The notes beneath the pieces are model-generated. The model was not told the origin of the DNA and ran no database searches. It saw nothing but the letters and a program-made list of their open reading frames with translations. Both the position numbers and the translations under genes were made by a program. A stretch of 64,000 nt of DNA from CAVYWD01 sp963772225. GTDB taxonomy: Bacteria > Myxococcota > Myxococcia > Myxococcales > UBA5297. Below, in pieces: positions 50,990 through 59,153 of this stretch (its first letter is position 1; each line of letters starts with the position of its first letter). The stretch spans positions 2,108,001 to 2,172,000 of the forward strand of contig CAVYWD010000002.1 of assembly GCA_963772225.1 (NCBI GenBank). The letters are read 5' to 3'.

Positions 50990-52075
50990 ACGGAGCGACC
51001 TTGGTCGACACCCTCGCCTGCTTCTTTGGGGACCGCCGGGTGAAGCGCCTGGCGGCGCTCGCCTTCTTCGTCCTCGCGCTGTTCGCGCTGCGCCACCTGG
51101 CGACGCTGTTCGTCTTTTTCCTGGTCTTCCGGAGCCTCCTGGCCTTCGCCTCCGACCGGCTCGCAACCTGGACCGGGGTCAGCCGAAAGGTCTGGGTGGG
51201 CGCGCTGGTGCTCGCGCTGCTGGGCGCCGCCGGCGGCATGGTCTGGGGCGAGGTGCACCGGCTGGTACCGGGGCTCGCCGATTCTCAGCGGGCGGGCGCG
51301 GGGCGAGTGGCAAGAGCGGGTGCAGGCGGTGCGCGACACCGACCTGTACCGGATGCTCGAGGCGCAGCAGGTCGACCCCGAGAAGTACGCTGAGAAGGTC
51401 CAGGGCTTCGCCGAGAACCTGGTCCACGGCGCGGCCGCCACGGGCCGAATAGCGCTGCACCTGTTGCTGGGGCTCATCCTGGCGGTGCTCGCCATCCTCG
51501 AGGAGAAGGAGCTCGAGGAGGCGCTCGGCTCGCTGTCGAAGGAGAGCTTCGCGGGCTACGCGCTCGCCTACGCCTCATTCCTCTCGGAGGCGGTGGTGCT
51601 GACGGTGAAGGTGCAGGTGATCGTGGCGGCAGTGAACGCGGCGGTCACCTTGCCCGTGCTGCTCGTCCTCAAGCTGTCGCACGTCCCGGCCCTGATGCTC
51701 ATGGTCTTTGCCTTCGGGCTGGTTCCGGTGGTGGGGAACTTCCTCTCTGGCGCGGTGCTCATCGCGCTCGCGTATCTGAAGAGGGGCTTGGTCGGGGTGG
51801 CGGTGTTTTCCGTCTCCACCTTCGTGCTGCACAAGGTCGAGTCCTACTACCTGAACCCCCGCCTCACGGCGAAGCACGTCAAGCTCCCGTCTATCGCCCT
51901 CATCGCCTCGCTCATCGTGTGGGAGCACGTGGCGGGGCTCGCCGGAGTGTTCCTCTCATTCCCGGCGCTCTATGTGGCCATGAAGGTCCGCGACCTGTTC
52001 CGGGCGCGCGCCTCCGAAATCGTCGCCCCGGTTCCCGCCGAGGAGCCCGAGCGCGCCGCCCGCCTCCAGGGGTAA
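50986..52075 (+). CDS. AI-2E family transporter (UPF0118), +1 frameshift
   Basis: The repaired protein has 362 residues and about seven membrane helices: KRLAALAFFVLALFALRHLA, LFVFFLVFRSLLAFASDRL, VWVGALVLALLGAAGGMVWG in the first frame; then in the second IALHLLLGLILAVLAILEEK, the conserved loop, VALPLLLVLKLSH-like VTLPVLLVLKLSHVPALMLM, FGLVPVVGNFLSGAVLIALA, VAVFSVSTFVLHKVESYYLN, HVAGLAGVFLSFPALYVAMK. These match AI-2E/PerM-type permeases. The frames join at GATTC (51280-51284); read as GATC the junction is LVPGLADLSGRARGEWQERV. The gene is coupled to the ChaN-like gene and lies 22 bp before a methyltransferase. Substrate is unknown. Confidence 0.82.
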
Positions 52076-52097
52076 GCCTGGCCGCTATCATGGGGCG

Positions 52098-52745
52098 ATG
52101 ATCGACTCGCGGCGCGAATGGATCCTCTCCCAAACCGTCGCGGCGGCGCCGCCGCTCTGCCCCGAGCTCCGGCTGCGGCTCATCACCGACGATTGCCCCC
52201 TCTGGACCGCGGGGGCCGCGGACCTGGAACGGCTGGGCATGCCCGACCCTTTCTGGGCCTTCGCGTGGCCTGGCGGGCAGGCCCTGGCCCGGCACCTGCT
52301 CGACCACCCTGACCTCGCGCGCGGCCAGCGGGTGCTCGACCTGGGCTCGGGGAGCGCCCTGCAGTCCATCGCCGCGCTCAGGTCGGGCGCCGTTTCCGCG
52401 CTCGCCGCCGACATCGACCCGTTCGCGGCAGAGGCGGCAAAGCTCAACGCCCAGCTCAACGGCGTCGAGCTTGAGAGCACCTGCGACGACCTCCTCGGCG
52501 CGCCGCCCGGCGGCTTCGACTTGGTCCTCGCCGGCGACATGTTCTACGAGCCGGGCCTCGCCGCGCGGCTGTGGAGCGCGCTGACCTCGCTCGCGCGCGC
52601 CGGCGCGCGGGTCCTGGTGGGCGACCCCGGCCGCGGGATGCTGCCCACCTCGGGGCTGTCGATCGTCGCCGAGTACGAGACCTTGGCCGACGCCGAAGTC
52701 ACCGGGCCCGCCTCGGGGCGCTCGCGCATCTTCGCCTTTACTTGA
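52098..52745 (+). CDS. Protein methyltransferase (ETFB-lysine / METTL20-like)
   Basis: It is a 215-residue class I SAM-dependent methyltransferase. The N-terminal part (LRLRLITDDCPLWTAGAADL, PFWAFAWPGGQALARHLLDH) is the sequence seen before the SAM fold in the ETFB-lysine methyltransferase group. SAM motif I is RVLDLGSGSALQSIAALRSG and the post-I acidic is in ALAADIDPFAAEAAKLNAQ. The catalytic-side motif is DLVLAGDMFYEPGLAARLW. Its substrate could be the electron-transfer flavoprotein beta subunit, as for bacterial homologs. A TATCAT box nine bases before the ATG suggests a possible near-leaderless transcript besides read-through from the upstream operon. Confidence 0.85.
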   Translation: MIDSRREWILSQTVAAAPPLCPELRLRLITDDCPLWTAGAADLERLGMPDPFWAFAWPGGQALARHLLDHPDLARGQRVLDLGSGSALQSIAALRSGAVSALAADIDPFAAEAAKLNAQLNGVELESTCDDLLGAPPGGFDLVLAGDMFYEPGLAARLWSALTSLARAGARVLVGDPGRGMLPTSGLSIVAEYETLADAEVTGPASGRSRIFAFT

Positions 52746-52891
52746 AGCTCTGGGCGCACGCGCAAAGTGCGCGCGGGTTCACTCCTGCTGTAAGTTGTCG
52801 CTCTTTCCCGCGCAGGGCGAGGAGCGCTTCGGAGCGCGAACGATGGCTGGGCTCCCTTCACATCCCGTCGATCTCCGGGTCCTCCGCGCCG

Positions 52892-53476
52892 ATGGGGATC
52901 GCGATCGACGACACAGTGGCGCAGGACGTGCGGCAGGCGCTGGACAAAGGCGACGAAGTCCGCGCGACGATCTGCCTGCTCGACGCCTACGGGGCGGAGA
53001 TCTTCGGCTTCCTGGCCGGAGTGCTCGACGACGTCGGCGAGGCTCGCCAAGTCTATGCGGCCCTCGGCGAGCGGGCGCGGGAACGGCTGGTGACGTTCGG
53101 CTGGCCCTGCGGGCTGCGCACCTGGATCTACGCGCTCGCCCACCTCGTCATCGGCGAGATGCACCAGAGCTCGGCGGCCCCCGACTTGGCGAGTCTCGAG
53201 CTCCCGCAGCGGGGCACCACTCGGGCGCCGCCGCGCTCTCGAAGCGACGCGCTCGCCGACCTGCGGTCGAGTTTGCCGTTGCACGACCGCGAGCTGCTCG
53301 TCCTCCGGGTCGATCGGCGAATGACGTGGGAGGAGCTCGCCCTGGTCTTCCTCGGAGAGGACGCCTCGGCCAAGGACCACGCCTTGGAGATCCTCCGGCT
53401 CCAGGCGCGCTATCGCCTGCTCAAGGATTGGCTCGCGCGCGAGGCTGCGGTGAGGGGGATCCTCAGCCGTGACTGA
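52892..53476 (+). CDS. ECF-like sigma factor, paralog of the one at 57.3 kb
   Basis: The product is 194 residues. It has degenerate sigma-70 regions 2 and 4: EIFGFLAGVLDDVGEARQVY, CGLRTWIYALAHLVIGEMHQ and LHDRELLVLRVDRRMTWEEL, then ALEILRLQARYRLLKDWLAR. The sigma at 57.3 kb aligns over the whole length (EVLGFLVRVLGSEADADEVF; CSLRTWMYVIARHEIDRYRR; DDRAILILRVDRGLAWDEIA). The start at ATG 52892 is uncertain because no ribosome site is obvious. The stop overlaps the start of the Ser/Thr kinase gene by 8 bp, so sigma and kinase are coupled, as in the known sigma-kinase pairs of Planctomycetes and Myxococcota. Confidence 0.72.
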   Translation: MGIAIDDTVAQDVRQALDKGDEVRATICLLDAYGAEIFGFLAGVLDDVGEARQVYAALGERARERLVTFGWPCGLRTWIYALAHLVIGEMHQSSAAPDLASLELPQRGTTRAPPRSRSDALADLRSSLPLHDRELLVLRVDRRMTWEELALVFLGEDASAKDHALEILRLQARYRLLKDWLAREAAVRGILSRD

Positions 53477-55508
53477 CGGGCTCGACCCCAAGGACCCGCT
53501 CCCGACCGGGTCCACCGGCTCCGCTCTCCCGAGCTCGAGCTCGAGCGACACGCCGCTCCAGGAGCTCTTGCGCGCCGTGGCGCACGCCCCGGCGCGGCGG
53601 GCGCCGCTGGAGGTCCCCGACGGCACGCGCTGGGGCTTGGCCGGGCGCTACCTGGTCAAGCGGCGGCTGGGCCGCGGCGGCATGGGCATCGTCTACGTGG
53701 CGCTCGACACGCTGCTCAACCGCGAGGTCGCCCTCAAGGTCTTGGACGCGGCCGGCCTCGGCGAGGCCGGCGAGACCCGCGAGTCGCGCAGCGGCGCCCG
53801 GCTCCTGCGGGAGGCCCGCATCGCCGCGGGGTTCGAGCACGAGCGAATAGCCCGGGTCTACGACGTGGGCGAGCACGACGGCTTGCCATTCGTCGCCATG
53901 GAGCTCGTGCGCGGCCCGACGCTGCGCCAGTGGATGGCGGGGCGCGAGGTGAGCCCGAAGGAGGCGGCCTGGGCGGCCGAGCAGATCGCCGAGGGGCTCT
54001 CGGCCCTGCACGCCCACGGCGTCGTGCATCGGGATTTGAAGCCCGAGAACGTGATGATCGCCGAGTCGGGAGGCGTGAAGCTGCTCGACTTCGGCCTCGC
54101 GCGCAGGGCCCTGGAGCCAGGGGATCCACTGGCTTCGCTCGGCGGCGCGCCCGGGGAGTCCCAGAGCCTCGCGGCGATGTCCGGTACGCCGGGCTACATG
54201 GCTCCCGAGCAATGCGAAGGGCACGCGCTGGACGCGCGCGTCGACGTGTTCGCGTTCGGCGTCATCCTTTACGAGCTGGTCACCGGGCGACGCCTGTTCG
54301 CGGGCCGTACGCCGGCGGAGATCGTCGCGGCCACCGTCCAGGCCGCGCCGTCCTTGAAGGGCGAGAAGTGGGAGGCCGCGCCGCCGCACCTTCGCAGCGT
54401 CGCCGCGCGCGCGCTCGCCCGGAAACCCGAGGGCCGCTTCGTCGACGGCCAGGAGCTCCTCCAGGCAATCAAGGCGCCGCCGTCGAAAGCCATCCGCGCC
54501 CCCCGCGCGCTCCTCCTGGCCGGAGCCACGGCGGCGCTCGCGGCGGGGGCGGCAACCGGCTGGGTCCTGCTCTCGAGGAAGTTCCCGCCGAAGCTCCCGC
54601 CGCCTCAGCCGCTGGCGGGGATGAAGTGGATCGCCGGCGGCCGATTCAAGATGGGCAGCACGCCGGAGGAGATCGCCGCGAGCTGCAAGCTGGTCGGCAA
54701 TCGGTGCCGTTCGGAGACGACCGACCGCGAGCAGCCGGCGCACGATGTGACGGTCTCGCCCTTCTTCCTGGACGAGCGCGAGGTGACGAACGGCGAGTTT
54801 GCTGACTGGCTCATGACCTCGGCTCCATATCCGACCGTCGACGAGGACCCGCAGATGCATCTGAAAGTCCTGGTGCGAGACAATGCCAAGACCCTCCTCG
54901 CGAACCTCTACACGGAGTCCAACAGCGCTGAGTTCAGCGGCATCTCATTTGACGGAAATAGATTCTCCGCGCGCCCGGGCTTCGAGCGGCGGCCCGCTGT
55001 GCAGGTCACCTGGGACGGCGCGCGAATGTACTGCGAAAGCCACGGCAAGCGCCTCCCTACGGAGGCCGAGTGGGAGCTGGCAGCGCGCGGAGTCGAGCGG
55101 CGGGTCTTTCCGTGGGGGTCTAGCGCGCCTGCATGCGAGGGCGTCATCTTCGCTCGCCAAGAAGACGGCGACTGCGGCGCGTTCGGCCTGGGCGCCGTGG
55201 ACGTTTCCGAGGGCGCGCAGGACGTAACCCCCGAGGGAACTCACGGCTTGGGCGGCAACGCTTCGGAGTGGGTATTCGACGCTTTCGAGCTCGCGTACTA
55301 CGCCCCGTGCGGCGATTGCATCGACCCTCGCGTGGAAGCTACCCGAGCCGGGCCCGAAGAGCAGCGCGTCTACCGGGGCGGGTCGTGGTCGGCGAGCACG
55401 CTTTCGAGGGCGACCGCGCGAGGCCACTGGACTAGAATCGACACCTCCAGCGGCATCGGCTTTCGATGTGCAGCAAATGACCCGCGAGTCGAAAGGAGCA
55501 GACGATGA
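53469..55508 (+). CDS. Ser/Thr protein kinase fused to an FGE/sulfatase-modifying-factor-like domain
   Basis: The product is 679 residues. Kinase domain about 58-330: glycine loop RRLGRGGMGIVYVALD, Lys in REVALKVLDAAG, catalytic VVHRDLKPENVMIAE, DFG as LLDFGLA, APE as YMAPEQCEG. A membrane helix follows (about 342-363; LLLAGATAALAAGAATGWVL). After it comes an FGE-sulfatase (C-type-lectin-like) domain: GMKWIAGGRFKMGSTPEE, FFLDEREVTNGEFADWL, KRLPTEAEWELAARGVERRV, GLGGNASEWVFDAF and RVYRGGSWSASTL. The FGE part would lie outside the cytoplasm and may serve as a ligand-binding sensor. The gene overlaps the sigma gene upstream (8 bp) and the small gene downstream (ATGA, 4 bp), so all three are co-translated. 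Confidence 0.93.
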   Translation: MTDGLDPKDPLPTGSTGSALPSSSSSDTPLQELLRAVAHAPARRAPLEVPDGTRWGLAGRYLVKRRLGRGGMGIVYVALDTLLNREVALKVLDAAGLGEAGETRESRSGARLLREARIAAGFEHERIARVYDVGEHDGLPFVAMELVRGPTLRQWMAGREVSPKEAAWAAEQIAEGLSALHAHGVVHRDLKPENVMIAESGGVKLLDFGLARRALEPGDPLASLGGAPGESQSLAAMSGTPGYMAPEQCEGHALDARVDVFAFGVILYELVTGRRLFAGRTPAEIVAATVQAAPSLKGEKWEAAPPHLRSVAARALARKPEGRFVDGQELLQAIKAPPSKAIRAPRALLLAGATAALAAGAATGWVLLSRKFPPKLPPPQPLAGMKWIAGGRFKMGSTPEEIAASCKLVGNRCRSETTDREQPAHDVTVSPFFLDEREVTNGEFADWLMTSAPYPTVDEDPQMHLKVLVRDNAKTLLANLYTESNSAEFSGISFDGNRFSARPGFERRPAVQVTWDGARMYCESHGKRLPTEAEWELAARGVERRVFPWGSSAPACEGVIFARQEDGDCGAFGLGAVDVSEGAQDVTPEGTHGLGGNASEWVFDAFELAYYAPCGDCIDPRVEATRAGPEEQRVYRGGSWSASTLSRATARGHWTRIDTSSGIGFRCAANDPRVERSRR

Positions 55509-55978
55509 ATACGGACCCCACAATGAACAAGAAGCAGGCGATGCCTGCGGCCAGCGCGCTTGCAGCCGGGGAGACGCTGACTCCGGAGCAGGTGACAGAG
55601 CTGAACCGACTGGCGACAATCAATGTCGATTCCGCCGCCCCGCTCGTCCAGAGCACGGACATCGCGTCTGGCAATTTGCGGCAGGGCGCCAGCATTCAGG
55701 CAACTCTCGGCGCTGCACACAACCCAACGTGGAGTCTGGCGGTGGCCATTCGCTACACAGATCAATTCTTTATTGGCATGATCGCGATCTCGGCTGGCCA
55801 TCCGCTCGTGATCACGACAACGACCGTCGTCGAACCCGGCCTGCTTCGAGTTCTTCTATTTGAAGGCGTTGCGCAATACAACCAGTGGAAACTGAATCCC
55901 ATGCGCGGAGACACGCTGCTGGGCACGCCGCCGCAGCGCGTTCGGGACGGCGGCGGGATTGCGCCCGTAGCCGCCTAG
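55505..55978 (+). CDS. Small protein, first member of a two-gene paralogous family (unrecognised)
   Basis: The product is 157 residues, with no signal peptide, membrane span or Cys. It starts with an AAGGAG ribosome site inside the kinase gene and overlaps its stop by 4 bp. The core DIASGNLRQGASIQATL, SLAVAIRYTDQFFIGMIAIS, LVITTTTVVEPGLLRVLLFE and LLGTPPQRVRDGGG is shared with the gene at 56.4 kb. The predicted fold is mostly beta with a central Tyr/Asp motif. I do not recognise it from any family. Coupling to a kinase with an extracellular FGE domain suggests a kinase-associated product. Confidence 0.7.
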   Translation: MNTDPTMNKKQAMPAASALAAGETLTPEQVTELNRLATINVDSAAPLVQSTDIASGNLRQGASIQATLGAAHNPTWSLAVAIRYTDQFFIGMIAISAGHPLVITTTTVVEPGLLRVLLFEGVAQYNQWKLNPMRGDTLLGTPPQRVRDGGGIAPVAA

Positions 55979-56435
55979 AACCCCGGGCGCTCCTCCAGCG
56001 ATCTCGTCCGGTGATGATGGTCACCTTCACCTGAGGTTGACTACGCGGTCGACGGCTCCTTGGTAGCTCTCACTCCCTTCGCCCGTCACGGCCGGCGACC
56101 GCTGGGGCTCACGTTCCCCTAACTCCCTGTGCCTCCGACGCCGCCCCGCGAATACTGCCGCGCGGACCGTCGCCGGGGCCGGAGAGAAAGTCGACGCCGA
56201 TTCCCGCGACTCGTTCCATGATCCCCCGTCCCACCATAGGTGCGCACGCAGAAACCCCGGTGAGAACAGACGTCCCGTGATAGCCACCGTGCAACGACCT
56301 ATGTCGGTGGTCGCGCAACGCAACACTTGCAAACAAACTCAGATTCAAAGAATATTCGGTGCCGTAGGATTAACCACCAACCCGGAAGAAGTGCTTCATG
56401 AATCATGCTGTATGTAGGTATGTAGGTATGTAGGT
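55979..56435 (+). other. Intergenic region between the two paralogous small genes
   Basis: This 457-bp stretch is lower in GC near its end. It holds no ORF of substance. It ends in the 8-bp tandem repeat that runs into the start codon of the second paralog. Confidence 0.5.
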
Positions 56436-56438
56436 ATG
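56410..56438 (+). repeat. 8-bp tandem repeat (gtatgtag) ending in the start codon of the second paralog
   Basis: About 3.6 copies of GTATGTAG (56410-56438) end in the ATG at 56436-56438. Each unit contains ATG TAG, so upstream starts stop at once. The 8-bp period is not a multiple of three, so a change in copy number would alter the spacing and the frame of upstream starts. Confidence 0.85.
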
Positions 56439-56912
56439 GCCGTTTTGGCCTCAGCTCTCGCGCTCGCAGGATGCGGCGGAAAGGAGGGCGTGAACATTCA
56501 AGACAGTCAGGCGCTCGCTGTAGGTCGGGCGGCGCTTGCAGCACCGACGACTGTAGTCCAGTCCGTCGGGTCGACGGTCTCGCATCAGGATGTCGTAGCG
56601 GGCGTGTTGCAGAAAGGGGCCAGCATCGACGTGATCCTCGATGCCACGCAGCTCCAGGCCACGAACCTCGCGGTCGCCGTTCGCTATACGGACCAGCTCT
56701 TTCTCGGGATGGCTGCCGTCTCGACCAATAGCCAACCGACCGTGATCACAACCACGACAGAAGTAGAGCTCGATTTGATGCGCGTTCTTCTGTTCAAGAG
56801 CGTGGCCGACTATTATCTTTGGTATTCGGGAGCAACTCGCGGCACAACCCCACTCGGCGTACCCCCCAGACCCATCGGGGAAGGCGGCGGCAGCCCACCT
56901 TCGGTCATTTAG
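56436..56912 (+). CDS. Lipoprotein-like paralog of the small protein at 55.5 kb
   Basis: The product is 158 residues. The first 15 residues (MAVLASALALAGCGG) form a minimal lipoprotein signal with a lipobox Cys at 13. The rest matches the paralog: DVVAGVLQKGASIDVILDAT, NLAVAVRYTDQLFLGMAAVS, VITTTTEVELDLMRVLLFKS, and TPLGVPPRPIGEGGG. No positively charged n-region precedes the hydrophobic stretch, which is unusual, and an in-frame TAG lies in the repeat upstream, so the ATG at 56436 is the only start in view. One copy would be secreted and the other cytosolic (inference). Function unknown. Confidence 0.68.
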   Translation: MAVLASALALAGCGGKEGVNIQDSQALAVGRAALAAPTTVVQSVGSTVSHQDVVAGVLQKGASIDVILDATQLQATNLAVAVRYTDQLFLGMAAVSTNSQPTVITTTTEVELDLMRVLLFKSVADYYLWYSGATRGTTPLGVPPRPIGEGGGSPPSVI

Positions 56913-56928
56913 CGAGGTGTGCGAGCCC

Positions 56929-56960
56929 GAGCCCCTCGCCGCGCGGGCGGCGAGGGGCTC
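56929..56960 (+). terminator. Stem-loop after the second paralog
   Basis: A perfect 13-bp stem (GAGCCCCTCGCCG with CGGCGAGGGGCTC) and a 6-base loop lies 17 bp past the stop at 56912. No T-run follows, so it may be an unusual terminator or an RNA-end stabiliser. Confidence 0.65.
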
Positions 56961-57292
56961 CGTGATAAGCTGAAGTGCCTTCACGCTTGCCCGCCTCCAG
57001 CCGCCGCTTCCTTTCTCAATCGCATCGGGCTCATTAACAACGGGATGCTGCCTGCATTGCGTGCTGCGGGCGCACGGTCACGTGCGGAAACACCTTATGG
57101 AGTTCCCGGCCCGACGGTAGGCACGCTCGTCACGGCGCCTTTTGCGCACAAACGATCGAATCTCAGCGCCGAATGATGATGCACGCATGAGCAGGGCCCT
57201 GGAACGTCACGCGCGAGCCCCAGAGACGCGCAGGCGTCGTGGCGAAAAGTCTCATCCGCTCCTCGCAAGGCAAACCCTACAGACGCGGGATG
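56961..57292. other. Intergenic region between the paralog and the minus-strand sigma gene
   Basis: This 332-bp region between converging genes has no supported ORF. Confidence 0.4.
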
Positions 57293-57904
57293 CTAGACCA
57301 ACCCCTCGGCCTTCGCGCGCACCGCCAGCCGCTCCTTGATGAGCTGGAACCGCTTGCGCACCCGGGCGGCCTCGCGCTTCCGCTCTTCCTCGGTGCACTC
57401 GTCGGGGTCGTCCAGGAACGAGAGGGCGATCTCGTCCCAGGCGAGCCCTCGGTCGACGCGCAGGATAAGAATGGCGCGGTCGTCCTCCGGCAGCTCTTCG
57501 CGCAGCTTGGCGACGGCGTCGCGGCGCTCGGCCCTGAGCGCGGAGCGCGAGCGCGTCGTCACGTGCGCGACGACCTCCTCGAGAGCCGAGGCCGAGACCC
57601 GGCCCCGCTCATGGCGCTGGGCGCCGCGGCGATACCGGTCAATCTCGTGCCGGGCGATCACGTACATCCAGGTGCGTAGAGAGCAGCGCCATTGGAAGGA
57701 CGAAAGCGACCGCCAGAGCCTTTCGCTCGTGGCGGCGAAGACCTCGTCGGCGTCCGCCTCGCTCCCCAGGACCCGCACCAGGAAGCCCAGGACCTCGGGG
57801 CCCAAAGCGCGCAGCGCCTCGGTCGACGCTCCCAAGGCGTCCCCTCGCTCGAGGAGCGCCCGGATGCGGGCATCGAGCGGGCTATCAGGGCTTTTCGACG
57901 TCAT
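57293..57904 (-). CDS. ECF-like sigma factor, paralog of the one at 52.9 kb
   Basis: The product is 203 residues. Region 2: ALGPEVLGFLVRVLGSEADA, EVFAATSERLWRSLSSFQWR and CSLRTWMYVIARHEIDRYRR. Region 4: LPEDDRAILILRVDRGLAWD, followed by ALSFLDDPDECTEEERKREA and a basic tail. The insertion (ERGRVSASALEEVVAHVTTR) separates the two. The ATG at 57904 is preferred (CGAGG upstream) over the longer frame to 57964. It is divergent from the metacaspase-like gene, with about 150 bp between the starts, so the sigma factor could control that gene. Confidence 0.82.
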   Translation of the reverse strand: MTSKSPDSPLDARIRALLERGDALGASTEALRALGPEVLGFLVRVLGSEADADEVFAATSERLWRSLSSFQWRCSLRTWMYVIARHEIDRYRRGAQRHERGRVSASALEEVVAHVTTRSRSALRAERRDAVAKLREELPEDDRAILILRVDRGLAWDEIALSFLDDPDECTEEERKREAARVRKRFQLIKERLAVRAKAEGLV

Positions 57905-58052
57905 CGGGCCTCGGCCCGAGGGTTGTAGCGCGCGTGTCGAGGATTGGTCCAGCGCTGAAACCACCCTTCACAGGATGTGTGCGCAGGGTTCAAACGCTCA
58001 GGGAGGCGTTGCCTGGGCGACAGGCGGCACCGCGCCCAGCGAGGACACCGCT

Positions 58053-58982
58053 GTGAATCGCGCGCTCTTGGTGGGGATCGACGCCTATCCGACCCAACCG
58101 CTCGCCGGCTGCGCCGGGGACATCAACAATCTCGCCGCGCTGCTCCTCGACGAGCGGCACTTCGCCTTCGGGGAGATCCGGCTGCTCGCGGACAATCGCG
58201 CCACCCACCGCGCCATGGTCGACGGTCTTCGGTGGCTATTTGGGTGCGCTTCACCCGGCGACCGCCTCTATTTCCACTTCAGCGGGCACGGCGCCCAGGT
58301 GCCATCGGGTCCCCATGGCGAGCTCTTCGAGGCGCTCTGCCCCTTCGACTTCGATTGGAGTCCGGAGAAGGCTCTCGCGCGTCGCGACCTCGCGGGCCTT
58401 TGGGCCGCCCTTCCAAACGGCGTGAGCCTCACCTGGACGCTGGACGCGAGCTTCGCCGGAGAGCTCGCGCCCGAAGCGGCCCGCGCCGTCGCTGCGCCCC
58501 GCGGCCGCACATTTCGGGCGCCGGATTCGCTGGCCCGCGAAATCGAGCGCCGCCGAGAGCTCAACGGCGGCGCGCGGCCGCTCCTGAGCCCGCGGATGGC
58601 GGAGCGCTCGCTCCTGCTCGCGGCCTGCTGGTCCGACGAGGTCGCCTCGGAGGTCTCGTTCGACGGACGCCCGCGCGGAGCCTTTTCAAGTGCCCTGGTT
58701 CGGACCTTGCGCCGCCCCGCGAGCGCGCGTTCGCCCGTGGGTGCGCTGCCTCGAGTGCTCAGCAGAGATCTCAGGCTCTTCCATCAACACGCCGTCGCCG
58801 ACGGCCCGCGCTCGGCGATGGCTCGCCCGTTCTTGGACGCTGCCGCTCGCGACCCCATCCGGCCCAAGTCTCCGGGAAGCCTGGGCCGGTTCGACCTCGG
58901 GGGCCGCGAGCCTCCGCTGAACCTCCTGAGCCCCCCACCCGCTCGCCCCGAGCCCGGCGTGCGCGGGCCGTGCGCCTTCTGA
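58053..58982 (+). CDS. Metacaspase-like (peptidase C14) protein with the catalytic Cys replaced by Ser
   Basis: The product is 309 residues from GTG 58053 (GAGGA upstream; an ATG at 57975 would add 26 residues). The caspase fold is clear: NRALLVGIDAYPTQPLAGCA, DINNLAALLLDERHFAFGEI, SPGDRLYFHFSGHGAQVPSG with the catalytic His, a glutamate/Asp-rich loop, and the C-terminal RSLLLAACWSDEVASEVSFD, GAFSSALVRTL. The motif that normally reads D-x-C-H-S-G is here LDASFAGEL: Asp-Ala-Ser-Phe-Ala-Gly. The Cys codon is replaced by AGC (Ser), so cysteine-protease activity is not expected. It may be a pseudo-enzyme or bind a regulator. It sits divergent from an ECF-like sigma factor. Confidence 0.85.
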   Translation: MNRALLVGIDAYPTQPLAGCAGDINNLAALLLDERHFAFGEIRLLADNRATHRAMVDGLRWLFGCASPGDRLYFHFSGHGAQVPSGPHGELFEALCPFDFDWSPEKALARRDLAGLWAALPNGVSLTWTLDASFAGELAPEAARAVAAPRGRTFRAPDSLAREIERRRELNGGARPLLSPRMAERSLLLAACWSDEVASEVSFDGRPRGAFSSALVRTLRRPASARSPVGALPRVLSRDLRLFHQHAVADGPRSAMARPFLDAAARDPIRPKSPGSLGRFDLGGREPPLNLLSPPPARPEPGVRGPCAF

Positions 58983-59097
58983 GCTGACGCCCCGGCTTGA
59001 AGCGCTCAGGCAGGGACACTCGCCTCTCTGCGCGCCCGACTTCCTGAGCCGCACTTTGCAAGACCCCGGAAGGGCGTCCCAAGCCATCTAGCCGGAA

Positions 59098-59128
59098 TTG
59101 ACAAAAGAGAAATGTAGCTTACTCTTTT
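59098..59128 (+). promoter_or_regulatory. Promoter with overlapping inverted repeat, for the YvlB/DUF2089 pair
   Basis: TTGACA (59098-59103) and TACTCT (59120-59125) are 16 bp apart. A perfect 7-bp inverted repeat (AAAAGAG 59103-59109, CTCTTTT 59122-59128) spans the same bases, as a repressor operator would. The ATG lies 29 bp past the -10. Confidence 0.6.
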
Positions 59129-59153
59129 GGAAACTATTCCTTGGAGGATGGCC

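Noticed and set aside
53463..54860. 465-residue frame opposite the Ser/Thr kinase
   Set aside because: It is antisense to a complete kinase domain, with no motif of its own.
53469..56912. Diversity-generating retroelement suggested by an FGE/C-type-lectin-like domain
   Set aside because: No reverse transcriptase gene, template repeat or variable repeat was found nearby.
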